Source of the DNA: Apus apus
Lineage: Eukaryota; Chordata; Aves; Apodiformes; Apodidae
DNA: 64,000 nucleotides
NCBI RefSeq assembly: GCF_020740795.1
Contig: NC_067291.1
Span: forward strand, 13,768,780-13,832,779
Direction: 5' to 3'
In this document: piece after piece, positions 12,400 to 34,000 of the stretch
Numbering within the stretch: the first letter of the stretch is position 1
Layout: each line of letters begins with the position of its first letter
The notes under the pieces: generated by a model
Database searches by the model: none
What the model was told of the DNA's origin: nothing
Seen by the model: only the letters and a program-made list of their open reading frames with translations
Program-made: the position numbers and the translations under genes

Positions 12400-12760
12400 G
12401 CCCACGACGAGTTTTATTGCTCGTGATGCAAATCCCTGCGGATGCATGAAATGGCTCCAGCAAGGGTCCCCCGACCCCCTCCCCAGCACCAGGGGGGCCG
12501 CAGCCGTGGGGGAGATGGTGGTGATGAAGTTATTAGCTCCGGAAGCACTAATTGCTGCTGTATTAATGGCTCTTTTGTCCGGCAAGCTGCCTTTCAGTGT
12601 ATGTGTGCTGGGCGGTTGTTTTTCTGCCAGCTGCTGTGTGGTTGGATGCTCTTCGGTATTTAGTTTGATCCTATTAAGGTGGATCTCAATTAATTAGGCA
12701 GGAGGCAGCGAGACAAAGAGAGACTCCGGGGCCATTCATTTCAGTCTTGTCATCGCGCCT
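12400..12760. promoter_or_regulatory. Candidate conserved enhancer with POU octamer and homeodomain sites
   Basis: The block contains a perfect POU octamer ATGCAAAT at 12426-12433. It also has homeodomain cores in GCACTAATTGCTG (about 12545), TGTATTAATGG and CAATTAATTAGG (12687-12698), plus GTTTGATCCTATTAAGG. It stands out from the GC-rich DNA on both sides and lies 1.4 kb upstream of the DET1 CpG island. It has no splice-supported coding potential. I infer a deeply conserved regulatory element, but conservation must be checked. Confidence 0.35.
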
Positions 12761-13783
12761 TCTGCAGCCGGGAGGCAGCGGGAGAGCGGGAAGGGACGTG
12801 GGATACAGGATGTGAAAGCGCTGGGAGATGGGAACAGGGAGGGCAGGTGGGGTGGCAACAGGGTCACCTAAGCGTCTCAGGGTGCCCTGCCCACTGGCTG
12901 GGACTGTCAGGCAGGCTGACCTCCCCCATCCCTGCAGAAAGGCAGATGGAGCCACCGGGTCCTCTCCCCTGGGACAGTGGGGTCCTGCTCTACCCAAAAG
13001 CATCCCCTCAAATATACGGGAGATCTCTGGGAATTCCAACGGCGAGAGCTTTGGTGGAGCAGGAGCACCCACCCTCCGTGCCCGTGCTGGATACCGCTGC
13101 TGCATCCCTGCGGTGCCGCCGCCCCAGGGGCCGGGGCTGCCCCCGGGGGGCTCAACAGCACCCCGGTTTGAGCATCCTGCCCTGTGCCCCTGGCTCCCGG
13201 CTCCCGCACCCTCCGGTGGAGTGGCTCCAAGAGCTGAAGCGGCGGCTCAGCCTCGGCAAGAGGCCAGCAAATGGATCTCAAGGGTCCCCCTGACATTCCT
13301 CCTTCCTTCCATTTGAAGGACAAGTGCCCTCGGAGCCGCCCTCGCCGTTAATGCGCAGGGGGGTCGGATGATGCTAAAAGCCCAGGCGAGCAAAAAGCTT
13401 TCAAGCCCCTTGGAAAGCCCAAAGGGGTGCGCAGGGGTGACCCCAACCTCTGCTGCTGTCCATGTCGAGGTGTTGGGGTGTGATGTTCCCTGTGATGTCC
13501 CGTACAGCTGGTGTGATGTTCCCTGAGGTGTCCCGCTGTGGAGGGTGCCTGGGGATGGAGGGCTCTGGGGTGTTCAAGGCATGGAGGGATTCAGGGGGTG
13601 TTTTGGGTACGGGGGTGGGGGTAAAAGATGGCGCAGGGGGCTTGGGGATGGTTGGATGGGGGTGCTGGGTTGGGGTGCACGGTGGGTGAAGGAGTGAAAG
13701 GGCTCAGGGGGTGCTCGGGGGGCAGGAATAGGGGGGAAGGATGGGCGCAGGGGTGCTGGGGTAGGGTGCAGGGGGTGCCCGAG
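12760..13783. other. GC-rich DNA upstream of the DET1 minisatellite; no gene recognised
   Basis: CpG density is moderate in 12740-13400. ORFs of about 150 codons occur on the + strand, but their sequence is low in complexity and matches no family I know. From 13440 the DNA turns increasingly G-rich and leads into the 11-bp array. Confidence 0.5.
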
Positions 13784-14054
13784 GTGCAGGGTGGGTGCAG
13801 GGTGGGCACAGGGTGGGCAGAGGGTGGGCACAGGGAGGGCACAGGGTGGGCACAGGGAGGGCACAGGGAGGGCACAGGGTGGGTGCAGGGTGGGCAGAGG
13901 GTGGGCGCAGGGAGGGCACAGGGAGGGCACAGGGAGGGCACAGGGTGGGCGCAGGGAGGGCACAGGGAGGGCACAGGGAGGGCACAGGGTGGGCGCAGGG
14001 AGGGCACAGGGTGGGCACAGGGAGGGCGCAGGGAGGGCACAGGGTGGGCGCAGG
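13784..14054. repeat. 11-bp G-rich minisatellite, 24 copies plus a partial one
   Basis: Reading from 13784, every 11 bases begins a new unit of the form GCACAGGGWGG. There are 24 full units plus 7 bases and no insertion or deletion in the array. Variants differ only at a few positions (GTGC, GCAC, GCGC or GCAG starts; T or A in the ninth base). A four-unit (44-bp) block, GCGC.../GCAC.../GCAC.../GCAC..., occurs twice in a row (units 12-15 and 16-19). The + strand has a G run of three or more about every 11 bases plus GG pairs, so it could form G-quadruplexes. Long ORFs on both strands here are an effect of the repeat. Confidence 0.95.
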
Positions 14055-14070
14055 TGTCAGGGCGCGCCCC

Positions 14071-14100
14071 GCAGCGCCCCCTCCCGCCGCCAGGGGGCAG
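14071..14100. promoter_or_regulatory. Candidate CTCF site (strong + motif, weaker - core)
   Basis: CCGCCAGGGGGCAG at 14087-14100 fits the CTCF core CCASYAGRKGGCRS at 13 of 14 positions. Immediately upstream, the opposite strand of 14071-14084 carries the core AGGGGGCGC, a weaker partial match in the reverse orientation. The pair lies between the 11-bp minisatellite and the ETS sites of the DET1 promoter, a common place for a promoter-proximal CTCF site. Confidence 0.5.
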
Positions 14101-14184
14101 CACGCAGCGCCCACGGAGAGCCTGGAGCGCCGCTTCTCTAGCTCGGCGGCCGGAAGCGGAAGTCGGCGGGTGAGCCCCTCCTGT

Positions 14185-24886
<10,702 letters not shown>

Positions 24887-27413
24887 TCCCACATGGGGCT
24901 GGGGTGGCTGCGCTCCTCGGGTCTGGGCCTCTGCCACAGATGCACCAAAGCCAGATACTTGTGGGTCCTAGGAAACCAAACTCATGTCAAGAAACCTGGG
25001 AGCTCCTACCAGCCAGCACCTTGCAGTGCCCTCAGCTGTGGAAAGCCCGTCCGCTCAAGTGAGGTGTAGAAATGTTTCTTCTGACCCTGTTTGTACTGCA
25101 TGGGTCCTGCTGCATTAAGCACTGCTGTTGTTCCCTCTTCCTGTTGATGAACAAAGTGTAGCTGAGGTTTCTTGCCCGGTTTCCCAGAGGCATGTCACTT
25201 TTCTCTCCCAATGTAGGTCTTACGATGGCAAAGATGGAGCTTTGCAACGTGTTTGTGGAGTGCTCCCTTCTGTACTGGTGCTCTCCTACCTTGCTGAGAC
25301 AAACAGCTTGTTGTGGAGTGTTGGGATGGGAGCCACGGGGAGGGATTAGAAATACAGCTACCCATGTTTGCATCTTCAGAATGACTAGGGAAATGGAATC
25401 CTGTTCTCATCGCAAAATCTACTCATGATTTTAATATGCAAGAGGTCAGGAAAAAAAAGGTGTGAGAAATGGCTGCAGTTGAGAGACATGAGGTGTGTTC
25501 CTGACTTTTATGCAAGTCACTTAATCTTTGTGCCTTAGTACCTGTAAAAGCTCCTAGGTGAAAGGTGGTGTGTCAATACCAGAAAGCCAGGGCAGCTGGT
25601 TGTGTCTCTAATGCACGAGGAGGTGGGCACAGAAGGAAAATGGGCGGCTGGGAGGGGTGTGGAGAGCTACAACAGCTCCTTGGTCACATTGGAAGGACTT
25701 TTTCTGCAGCATGGGAGTGAATCCTCTCGGCCATCTGCAGGTTTTGCTACTGAGGGGAAGGGAGACCCAGCTGCTGGCACCCTCCTGCCTGTTGCAGTAC
25801 AATGCTAGGAATTAGTAGCATTTAGGATTGCCCAGAATAGGTGGGAGGAGACCTGAATTACTGTGCATTGCTGCAGGTTTGCAGTTAGGAGAGGACCTTG
25901 TCTTAGGTTGTTTACCTATCCCTTTTTGATGTGCTGTTCTCTGTGAGAACCCCATTTGCTGTTCCCAGGCTTCAAAGCACAGCTTGTGGGTGTGTCCATG
26001 CTGACTGGGCCACTGCCCTGTTTCTGCTGCTGATAAAATAAGCTCCTGGGTGTTATTACCTGCCACTGTGAGCTGGTGAGGATGCTGGCCTACCCTCTTC
26101 TCTGGAAAATGGAGTTTTTTGTTGTAGGGCAGCATATTTCTGCACACAGGCTGGTTTATGACTGTGCTGCCAGGTAGTGCCACCATCCCAGGATCACGAG
26201 GTGCTCCGTCGGAAGCTGGAGCCTGCTCTTGGCCCATTCCCATGGGAGCTACTGAGAGGGCAGTAGAAAACTGGTGCTTATACATGGGAGACCCTGTACT
26301 TGAAAGGACCCTGGGGGTGTCTTGTTTGGGACAAAATGAGCTATGGGTGATGTGTTGTGGCCACATGCCTGTGAAGAACAGTGTTGAAGTTGTGCATTCA
26401 TTTTGCATGGTAACGCACAGGATAGTGGGTTGCTGGTGCCTGCTTAGAGCATGAATAGTGGACCTTCTAATGGAGGGTGCCCTGGGGTCCTTGAATCAGC
26501 CTTTACTCTCTGTCTCATGGCACTTATCTCCTGGCCTTGCTAATCGTGTTTCAAGGGTAAGACATTGTATTTCACTGCTCTTTGCCTGGTGTTTGCACTG
26601 TTGGTTTCTCAGGTCTGTCAGTAGCGACTTCAGGTCAGAAGACTGCTAATAGAAGAAGTGTCAGGCCATGTGTGCTTTAGCTCCAGGTTCCTCTCCATCT
26701 GATAACACTATTTGTCAAGGTTTTAGGTTTTTAACCTGTGACCAGTTTCTCAAATATTCAATTAAAGCTCCAAGTGGAGCATCATTTGCACATTGCAGAC
26801 CATGGATTTACCTCCTTCTGCACCATTCTCACATTTGTTCCCATTTCCAGTGTGAGACTTCTTGGTTTTTTTCTTTTCCAAAGTTCTCAGCAGCTCTATC
26901 CAAGACTCAGTTTACTCCTTGGCATCACAGCCTTGGGAAGTCAGGGCAAACCACATTGATATTTCTGCAGTCTGGGCTTTTGCCAAATTCAGGCTGTCCT
27001 GTGAGAAGCAGAGAGCATGGCATGAATTGTTGGATGTGGGGCTGAGAGACCAGAGATCTGTTCTTAGCTCTGCTATTAAATTGTTCTGTGACTGGGAGCA
27101 AATCTCCTCCTGTTCCAGCTGGTGTTTTCTTCTCCGTAAATGAGGCCAAAAACATATTTTCAGCTTTTGTAAAACACTTTGAGATTCATGGATAAAAAAA
27201 ATGCTGGATAAGTGCTAAGTATTTTCTTATTGTGTTTGCAGACAAACTGATTAATCATTCTGGGTACTAATTGCCTTGGAGTAGCGTAGCAGATCCTCTG
27301 GTCTTGGCTGCTGCATTTTATATCTACAACAGAGTTAATTTTATTACAGAAATGTATTGAAGGAAAAGTCTCTCATGCTTGAAATTTTGTTTCTTTTATT
27401 TAAGAAACTGAAA

Positions 27414-27432
27414 GTGTGTGTGTGTGTGTGGT
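27414..27432. repeat. (GT)n microsatellite
   Basis: Nine GT dinucleotides, followed by a G-rich stretch, in the inferred DET1 3' UTR. Confidence 0.95.
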
Positions 27433-27523
27433 GGGGAGGGTGGGAGGAAAGGGGAGATATTTTATACCTGATATTTTTCCTAGGCTAGGATGAGGATTTG
27501 TTATCAACTCAAGACAAAAATGG

Positions 27524-27529
27524 AATAAA
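27524..27529 (+). terminator. DET1: Candidate DET1 polyadenylation signal AATAAA
   Basis: AATAAA is followed about 25 bases later by TGTGTTGTCTTTGTCT (27552-27567), a typical U/GU-rich downstream element. It is the first canonical hexamer seen after the DET1 stop, 2.6 kb away. A variant ATTAAA at 26761 is the main alternative. Confidence 0.5.
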
Positions 27530-30289
27530 CAGAATTTGCTTTAAGAGCCTGATGTGTTGTCTTTGTCTTCCAAAAATCTTGGTGGTGCATATGGGAATCC
27601 CTTTGCTAAGAAGAGACGGCAGGATTGTGCCTTGGACTACTCAGGTGTATCATATGGGAGTTTGCTGCCTTTTCCTGGCATTTGGAGTACAAGTGTGCTC
27701 AAGGATGTTCCTACCTGAGGGGTTTCTGTAGTTATCACAGACTTGTCTATGTGAGCTAGTGTTGGGGAGGAATTTCTGGCCTTCAGTTAAGTTTTCCTCT
27801 TTGTGCATTATTACTAGCCCAGTTAGTATTCACAGGCTCTTCCTTTATCCCATTTAAAGCACTTGTCTAACCAAACAGTTACAAGGGAATGCATCTTTGC
27901 AGAACAGTGTGGCTGAGAACATGGAGACGGGACCTTCCCCAAGCCTTGTAATCTGCTGCTGCTTTGCAACAACCTAGCAGCTCCCTGTGTGTGTTGGTTC
28001 CTCTAAGCATCCACATCTTGGGTATGAAAGCCACTTCCCTTGAAACACTTCCTCTGTTTTTGTGTGTGCAGTTCTCTGATGCTTACCTTTGCAGACCTTG
28101 AACATCTCAGAAAGCTCTTGAGCCCATGGCTTTTCAGGTAGGCATTAAGTGACAAGGAGATGCTTGACTTGGAAACCATGTTTGACTGGCAGCAGAAAGC
28201 TGTTTTTTGTTACTTACTGTGCTTTCAAAAAAAAGTCAAAGCAGGACACTTGCAATATTTCTTATATAAACTGCATTAGCCAGAGAGCCACAGAAGTCCC
28301 ATTAGAATCAAACCTATGTATCCATTAATGGTGTGTCCCTACTACAGACTCCTTTCATTTAACCTTCCAGCACTGAGGGGCTGGCCCTGATTTAGCTCCC
28401 TGATGTTCTCATTGTACTCATAGGACCATTTGCTCAGCTGCTGGTGTCTGTTATGTTTCCCTTGGTCCTTTTGACCCAGCTAGAAGAATCAGATTTCTGA
28501 TTATTTAAGAAGTCTCTTTGTCCTTCTTCCTTGTGTCCTCTGTCTTGTTGCTTTTCTGCCAGCTTTTCCTGCAGGATCTCTCAGGGCTGTGGGCAGAGAG
28601 ATGAGGGAAGGCTGGGACCTGTTGTCCGCCAACAACTGTAATCCTTGTGTGAGCTTTAATCAGATAGGTGCACGCTGCAGAGCACAGGTGGTCCTGTGGG
28701 CAAGACACAGGGCAGGATTTGGTGGGTTTGCTTTTGCCTTCAGTCCGAGTTTCAGAGTCCAGGTCATTGATGTGCCTGGAGCTTTGCACTTCCCTGTCTT
28801 GTTACATAGTTGTAAAAAGCTTTTCTGGCCAAATAATCCTCAGGAGGAGGGAATGGTGAAAGGCCTTTTTCTTTTTCTATTATTTTCCCTTGCTCCAGGG
28901 CTGCGGGGGATGTGGGCTGAGCTGTGCAAAGCCAGTCATTGTAGCAGTAGCAGCCTGGCACTACCTGCCCACCAGGCTGACTGCTCATCAGGCAGCAGCA
29001 TCCCCTGCTAGAGCCGTTCCCTGGCTGAGGTCTGATTTGCCTTTGTTTCTCTCAGGGAAGAGCTGTACTTACTGCGTGAGGAAATGAGTTCTCAGAAAAA
29101 TACTGATGTGGGAAAAACCCTGAATGGCACATTCTTTTTCCTGATGTTTTGACGTAAAAATACCCGCACCGGTTTTAGACTTGGCAGTCTGGGAACCAGT
29201 AATTCATGAGTGACTGCCGTGGGTCCTGTGTGTGTGAGAACTGGAAAGGGGCACAGTGCCCCTAGTCCCAGCTGCTTAGGGCAGTATCTGGGTAACATGT
29301 TGGCTCATGCTTGGTTAACAAGGAGTGGAGGACATCATAGGAGCCCACAGGCTTTGCTGCACTTGGGCACAGGGAATGTTTTACTGTGGTGTTTGTTTCT
29401 TTCCTCCCAGAAGTCAAATCCTTTCTGAGGGCACCTTCTTGCTGTTGCAGTCTGCTGGTGGTGTGACTGCTGCCTGTTTTCAGTTCTTTGAGGATGCCGA
29501 GTGCATCTGAAAAATTGAGGAGAGTTTGAGAAGCATGGCAAGGGGATGCGTGATGGGGGCCCAGGGCCCTTGGCAGGCAAGAGGGAGGAGGACCACAGGG
29601 AGAGGTGCCTCCCAGGGGAGTTTTGCTAGAGCAGGAACAGCAAAACAGTTGGCCACTGTGGAAGAAAACCCTGTAGAAACTGCAACAAGGCAATGGAAAT
29701 TTGTGGGTAACACTGCAAAACCCCCAGCGTTTTCTGCATTCTCCTTTGTCCAGGTGTGAACTGTTGCCTTATCTGTGGGTGACAGAACCAGTTAGAATTC
29801 AGTCTTTTTGAAGCCAGAAACATGTTGCTTCTACTCTCCATGGCTGTCCTCTTTCTTTCTCTCCAGTAGCTTTGCACTATCCCAACCGTGGCCCAAAGCA
29901 GCCCTGGCTCTCTGGAGGACTGGTGCTCCTGGCAGTGCATCACCTCCCTCTGAAAGCTGCTCTTGCACAGGTTCATCCCCTCATCTGCCAGTGTCCTTCC
30001 TCCATCCAGCTGCATTGTGACAGCCTCGGGGAGAGGCAGAGTGGGACAGAAGAGCGTTGGGTGGCCCAGCACACTGTCTCCATCCCAGTGCCTGGTGACA
30101 GCTTCTGGTTCCTTTGGATGGGGTTGGTGAGGATGTGCTGACAGCGCTGACATCCAACCCTGGGCCAGAGGAGGGTCCTGGACCCAGGGAACATGTGGGA
30201 CTGGCTCTGCGAGGAGGCAAGGGGGGGGTGGGAGCCAGGCAGGTGTCAGGGAAGCTCTGCTGAGCCAGCCGGCTGCTGTTGGGCTTGAT

Positions 30290-30620
30290 TTTAGGGTTGT
30301 TAATCAGAGCAGCGGGCAGCGCCGCATCCCTCCAAGCACCTGTTTGCTGCTGCCGAGCCGGTCATTTGATAGCTCCCCGGTGCTCCTCAGAGGCGTAAAA
30401 TGGAGCGATGCCGGATTAGATGTACCCGCTGCCCTTGGTGCTCCTGGAGAGAGACGGTTCCTCACCCTCCCGCCTCCAGCCTGCTGGCGCCCGGCGCCGT
30501 CACCATGGCAACGGGGAGAAACAGCCATCCGCATGGAAACGGCCTTGCTGCGCCCAGCAACCCATTTGGGGGGGAAACGGTTCAAATGGTGACTCTGCAG
30601 AGGTGAGGGGCACCAGCACC
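30290..30620. promoter_or_regulatory. CpG-containing element with a perfect RFX X-box
   Basis: GTCACCATGGCAAC at 30499-30512 fits the RFX X-box GTNRCC-N2-RGYAAC exactly. The surrounding 300 bases are richer in CpG (GCAGCGCCGCATCC, GGCGCCCGGCGCC) than the rest of this intergenic gap. A second purine-rich GCATGGAAACGG follows at 30531. It could be a distal enhancer, or a CpG-type promoter of an unannotated RNA. Confidence 0.4.
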
Positions 30621-33179
30621 CCTGTGGCAACCGGCGGGGAGCCCTGGCCTGCACCCAACCTGCATCCTGTAGGATCTTACGGCGTCGGCACCGTGCCCAC
30701 GGTGGGGCATCTCTCCTGAAACACCAGCATTGCCCCTGTCCTGTCTCTCTGGCCTTGAAGGATGGTTTTCATTGCTGGTGCCCTATTTTTTGGGGGCGAT
30801 TCCCGAGGTCGGGGTAAGGTCCAGATGAGTTGTGCTGATACCTGCGGCAGCGTAGGTAGGTCACTGGTTCAGCCCTGACCGGTGAGTCCTTAATGCTAGT
30901 AAAATCCCCCTTTGTGAGGCAGAAGGGGCACCTGGCAGCCAAACAAGGTCTCCTGTAACATAGGGCAGACAAATGTTGTGTCAACAGCACGATTGTTCAG
31001 AGCAGCCTGTCTGGCTTTGGCAGCCAAGTCCAAGCTAATCAGTCCTCTTCCTGTCTCCTACCCCTTATCCCCCCAAACAATGGCTCAGCCCATGTCAGCT
31101 GCTTTCCCAGAGAGGGCTCAGATCTGAAGGAGATGTTGGCGCTGACCGGGTGGCTCTGATAAGGGCTGGGGAGAGCAGCTCTGCTGCATGGTTGAGACCC
31201 AGCAGGGCTTGTCCCAATTTTACACTGGTCCTTTGGTGACAGCACTACTCTTGGCTGCAGGATCACTAGGAAAGGGATCCCCCCAGCCGGCTGTGTTCCT
31301 TCTCTTGCAGAGATTTCAGTAAGCAGGGCTAATTTTACAACCATGTCCAAGAGTAGATAATTTCAGAGCATCTCCCAGTGCTGGAGCAGGCTGCTTCCTG
31401 GCTGTTTGCGTTCTGGAGAAGCCCAGAGGGGTGGCCCATCTAAAGTAATTTACACTTCTTGGCCAGTTTGACCCTGGCAGCTCAGGATATTGACAATTTA
31501 CTTCTGTGGATTCAGCAGGAGCAAAATGAAGGGCAGCAAGGGGCTGTGTGAGAGCCATGGTGGGCAGTTGTTTGCCTGGAGGCTGGTGCATAAAGAGATG
31601 AGAGTCCTATTTCACCATCTCAACTTGGAACCTGCTGGAGGGGCTAGGGCATGAAATATGTGTCTTTATCCTGCTTGGAGCCTTGAGTTTTATTTATTAC
31701 CTGGGCTCCTGTGTGCAGTGGGAAGCCTGGCCTGCTCCTGCCCAGAGGAGTGAACAGAGGGAGAAGGGGCTAAAAGCTGCAGTCTTGAGTGATGTGGCTG
31801 GGAGACACAATGGACACGCTGGACACTCCAGCTTAGAGTTCGGCTTTGCAAAATGAGTTGTTAAGAGGGGAAGCACAAAGGAGGGATTTTGAAGCCAGCT
31901 TGAAATTGTAAGGAAGATTTTGAGGACTGTTACTGCCATTTGGAGAGGCTTTGGAGCAGTTTCTAAATACAGCTTTGGAATGGTCTTTGTGCCTTCTTTA
32001 AAATGGTGAAGGGAAAGCCCTAAGGAGCTGGTCATGCTGGCAGGGAGGGCTCCTGAACAAGGCCACTCCATGTCTCTGATGTGAAGGTCTGGCTGGGAGA
32101 ACAGCAAAGGGGAGTGCATCTAGCCTGATTCTGAAGGACACCTGCTGTGGGAGAGCCCTTCCCCGCATCCTTCTCCTATTCTGTGCTGACTCTTGGACCA
32201 CCAGGTGGGAGATTTTAGCCTTAGGAAAGGGCTTCTTTAGTAGTGTATTTTTTCTTCCTGCATTTTTGCCTCTGTGTTCTTTCCCTATCCATCTTTTTGT
32301 TGCCTGCACCCTCATTTAGCACTCAGCCCCTCGCATCCAATCCTTTCTTCCTTCTACCTCCTTTCTCTAGAAAAACAACCTGGGAAGCTGCTGTTGGGAG
32401 CAGCTATTCCAAGCAATGGCTGTTAGGGCTCTGTAGCTGCTGAGAGCTTTTGGGTCCAGGTCCTGGAGCTGTGCACAGCATCCAACTCTTGGTAGATTTG
32501 AGTGTAAGGAAGAGAGTTACGAACTCTGGAGAAGGGAAAGGAGCCTGCCAAGTGGAACTAGTGCAGGAGGTGCTTGGAGAGCACAGCAGAGGAGGCATGA
32601 GTGGTTTCAAAAAAAGGGAAGAGTCTTGAGGCTTGGCCCTCTTCTGCAGCTCCCCAAGAGGACTTCACGGCCCCCATCAGCACAGAAACTTGGATGCTAT
32701 TAGGCAGCTCATTAGTAAAACCTCTGAGCAGTTCCCACTGGAGTATCCATTAAAGCCTCTTGAGGGGAGAGGAGAATATTGGAAAAGCACAAACACAGTC
32801 TTAGGGTCCTTGATATCTTTTTGGTCTGAGAAATCTTGAGCTGAGGTGGGAGAGGCAGCTGGGAAGGCAAGAGGGGCCAGGCAAGGACTCCAGGCATGAA
32901 AGCAGCACTGTGATTATGTGCTGAAGTCTGAGTGCAAAAACAGAACCTGACTTGAACTGCTTCTTTTCCAAAGTTCCCAAGGGGGGCTCTAGAGTTATAA
33001 ACACCTCTACTGACTGACCTGCTTTGTGCACATCTCGAGCCAGGTATCCCTGCACCAGAGGGAAAGCCAGCAAAACCTGTGCAGATGTCCCTAACAGCTG
33101 CAGCTGGGCTGCGGTAAAACCACCCCTGCTGCTACAGTTTATTAGCACTGCAGGGTCTGTCCCCTTCTCCTTGCTTGCT

Positions 33180-33420
33180 TGTATATACAGTCAGCTGTTA
33201 AAGGACACTGACATCACTTAATTAATGGTTTAATTGAATCTCACAAAGGGATCGAAATTGGCTGCCTGGCTCTTGTCATTGAGATGCTCACATCAGAAAT
33301 AGTAAATCTCCAATTCAGCAGATAAAGCTGCAGCTCTGTGTAGAAAGTCCTTGTTGCTGGGGATGGGGAAATAATTCTTCTTTGCAGAATAATAAACTAT
33401 TAGGAAGAAGGCTGGAGGCT
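33180..33420. promoter_or_regulatory. Candidate conserved non-coding element
   Basis: AT-rich block with TGACATCACTTAATTAATGG, TTTAATTGAATC, CTCCAATTCAGCAG and AATAATTCTTCTTTG. Homeodomain cores are clustered and there is no ORF of note. Confidence 0.28.
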
Positions 33421-33879
33421 GTTTTTTCAAGCCACCAGGTGCTCTCCCTGTCCAAGGGAAGGGTAACTGAGTTAGGCTAACTCCCTGAGGTGGTGTGGCA
33501 CTCGTTGAGGGGTAAAGAGACCTGAGGCAGCATTTTATCTGTAAGTCAGAACACTGGTTTGTGTTTCACCCCCTATATGATGCAGAACGGTCCAGGTGAT
33601 ACTTTAAGGTGTAAGGCAAAACCCTAGAAAGGCCAGGGTTGAGCCAGGATGAAGCTTTGTGGTCAGTAGCAGCTTCTGAGCTTGTTTCACAGAAAAAGGC
33701 TTCTTTGAGAGTAGGGAATCCAGAGTTAGGAGGGAACAGAGAGAAAAATGTCCCAAAGTCAATGGGGAAGCCCAAAGGGAGTGGATGTGACCCTAATGAA
33801 GGTGCTAATGCTGTGGCCATGCCACTGACAAGCAATTGCTGCTCAGGAGGGAAGTGAGCCAGCAGAAAACAGTATTCCA

Positions 33880-34000
33880 CTCAGGCACCAAGAAAAGCAA
33901 TTAGAACTGGTAAACACCAGTGGCTGACTGAAACCAGGCCCTTAATTAAGAGTTTCATCTGAAGGGTAAGGAAATCATTAAGTGCTATTGGTGTCTGTTA
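33880..34000. promoter_or_regulatory. Candidate conserved non-coding element
   Basis: Contains AAGCAATTAGAAC, GGTAAACACC (forkhead-like), CCCTTAATTAAGAG (an 8-base palindrome TTAATTAA) and CATTAAGTGC within 110 bases. No coding potential. Confidence 0.25.

Larger units (their letters stand above)
24887..27550 (+). other. DET1: DET1 3' UTR (extent inferred)
   Basis: After the DET1 stop codon the first canonical AATAAA that is followed by a T/G-rich downstream stretch is at 27524-27529. This implies a 3' UTR of about 2.66 kb. An ATTAAA at 26761-26766 could give a shorter form. The interval has no recognisable gene, but contains a (GT)n run at 27414-27432. The extent depends on the poly(A) site being correct, and no transcript data are available here. 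Confidence 0.45.

Noticed and set aside
32198-32211. CCACCAGGTGGGAG as a CTCF site
   Set aside because: It lacks the conserved C of the GGC core; it is more likely just an E-box-like CAGGTG.
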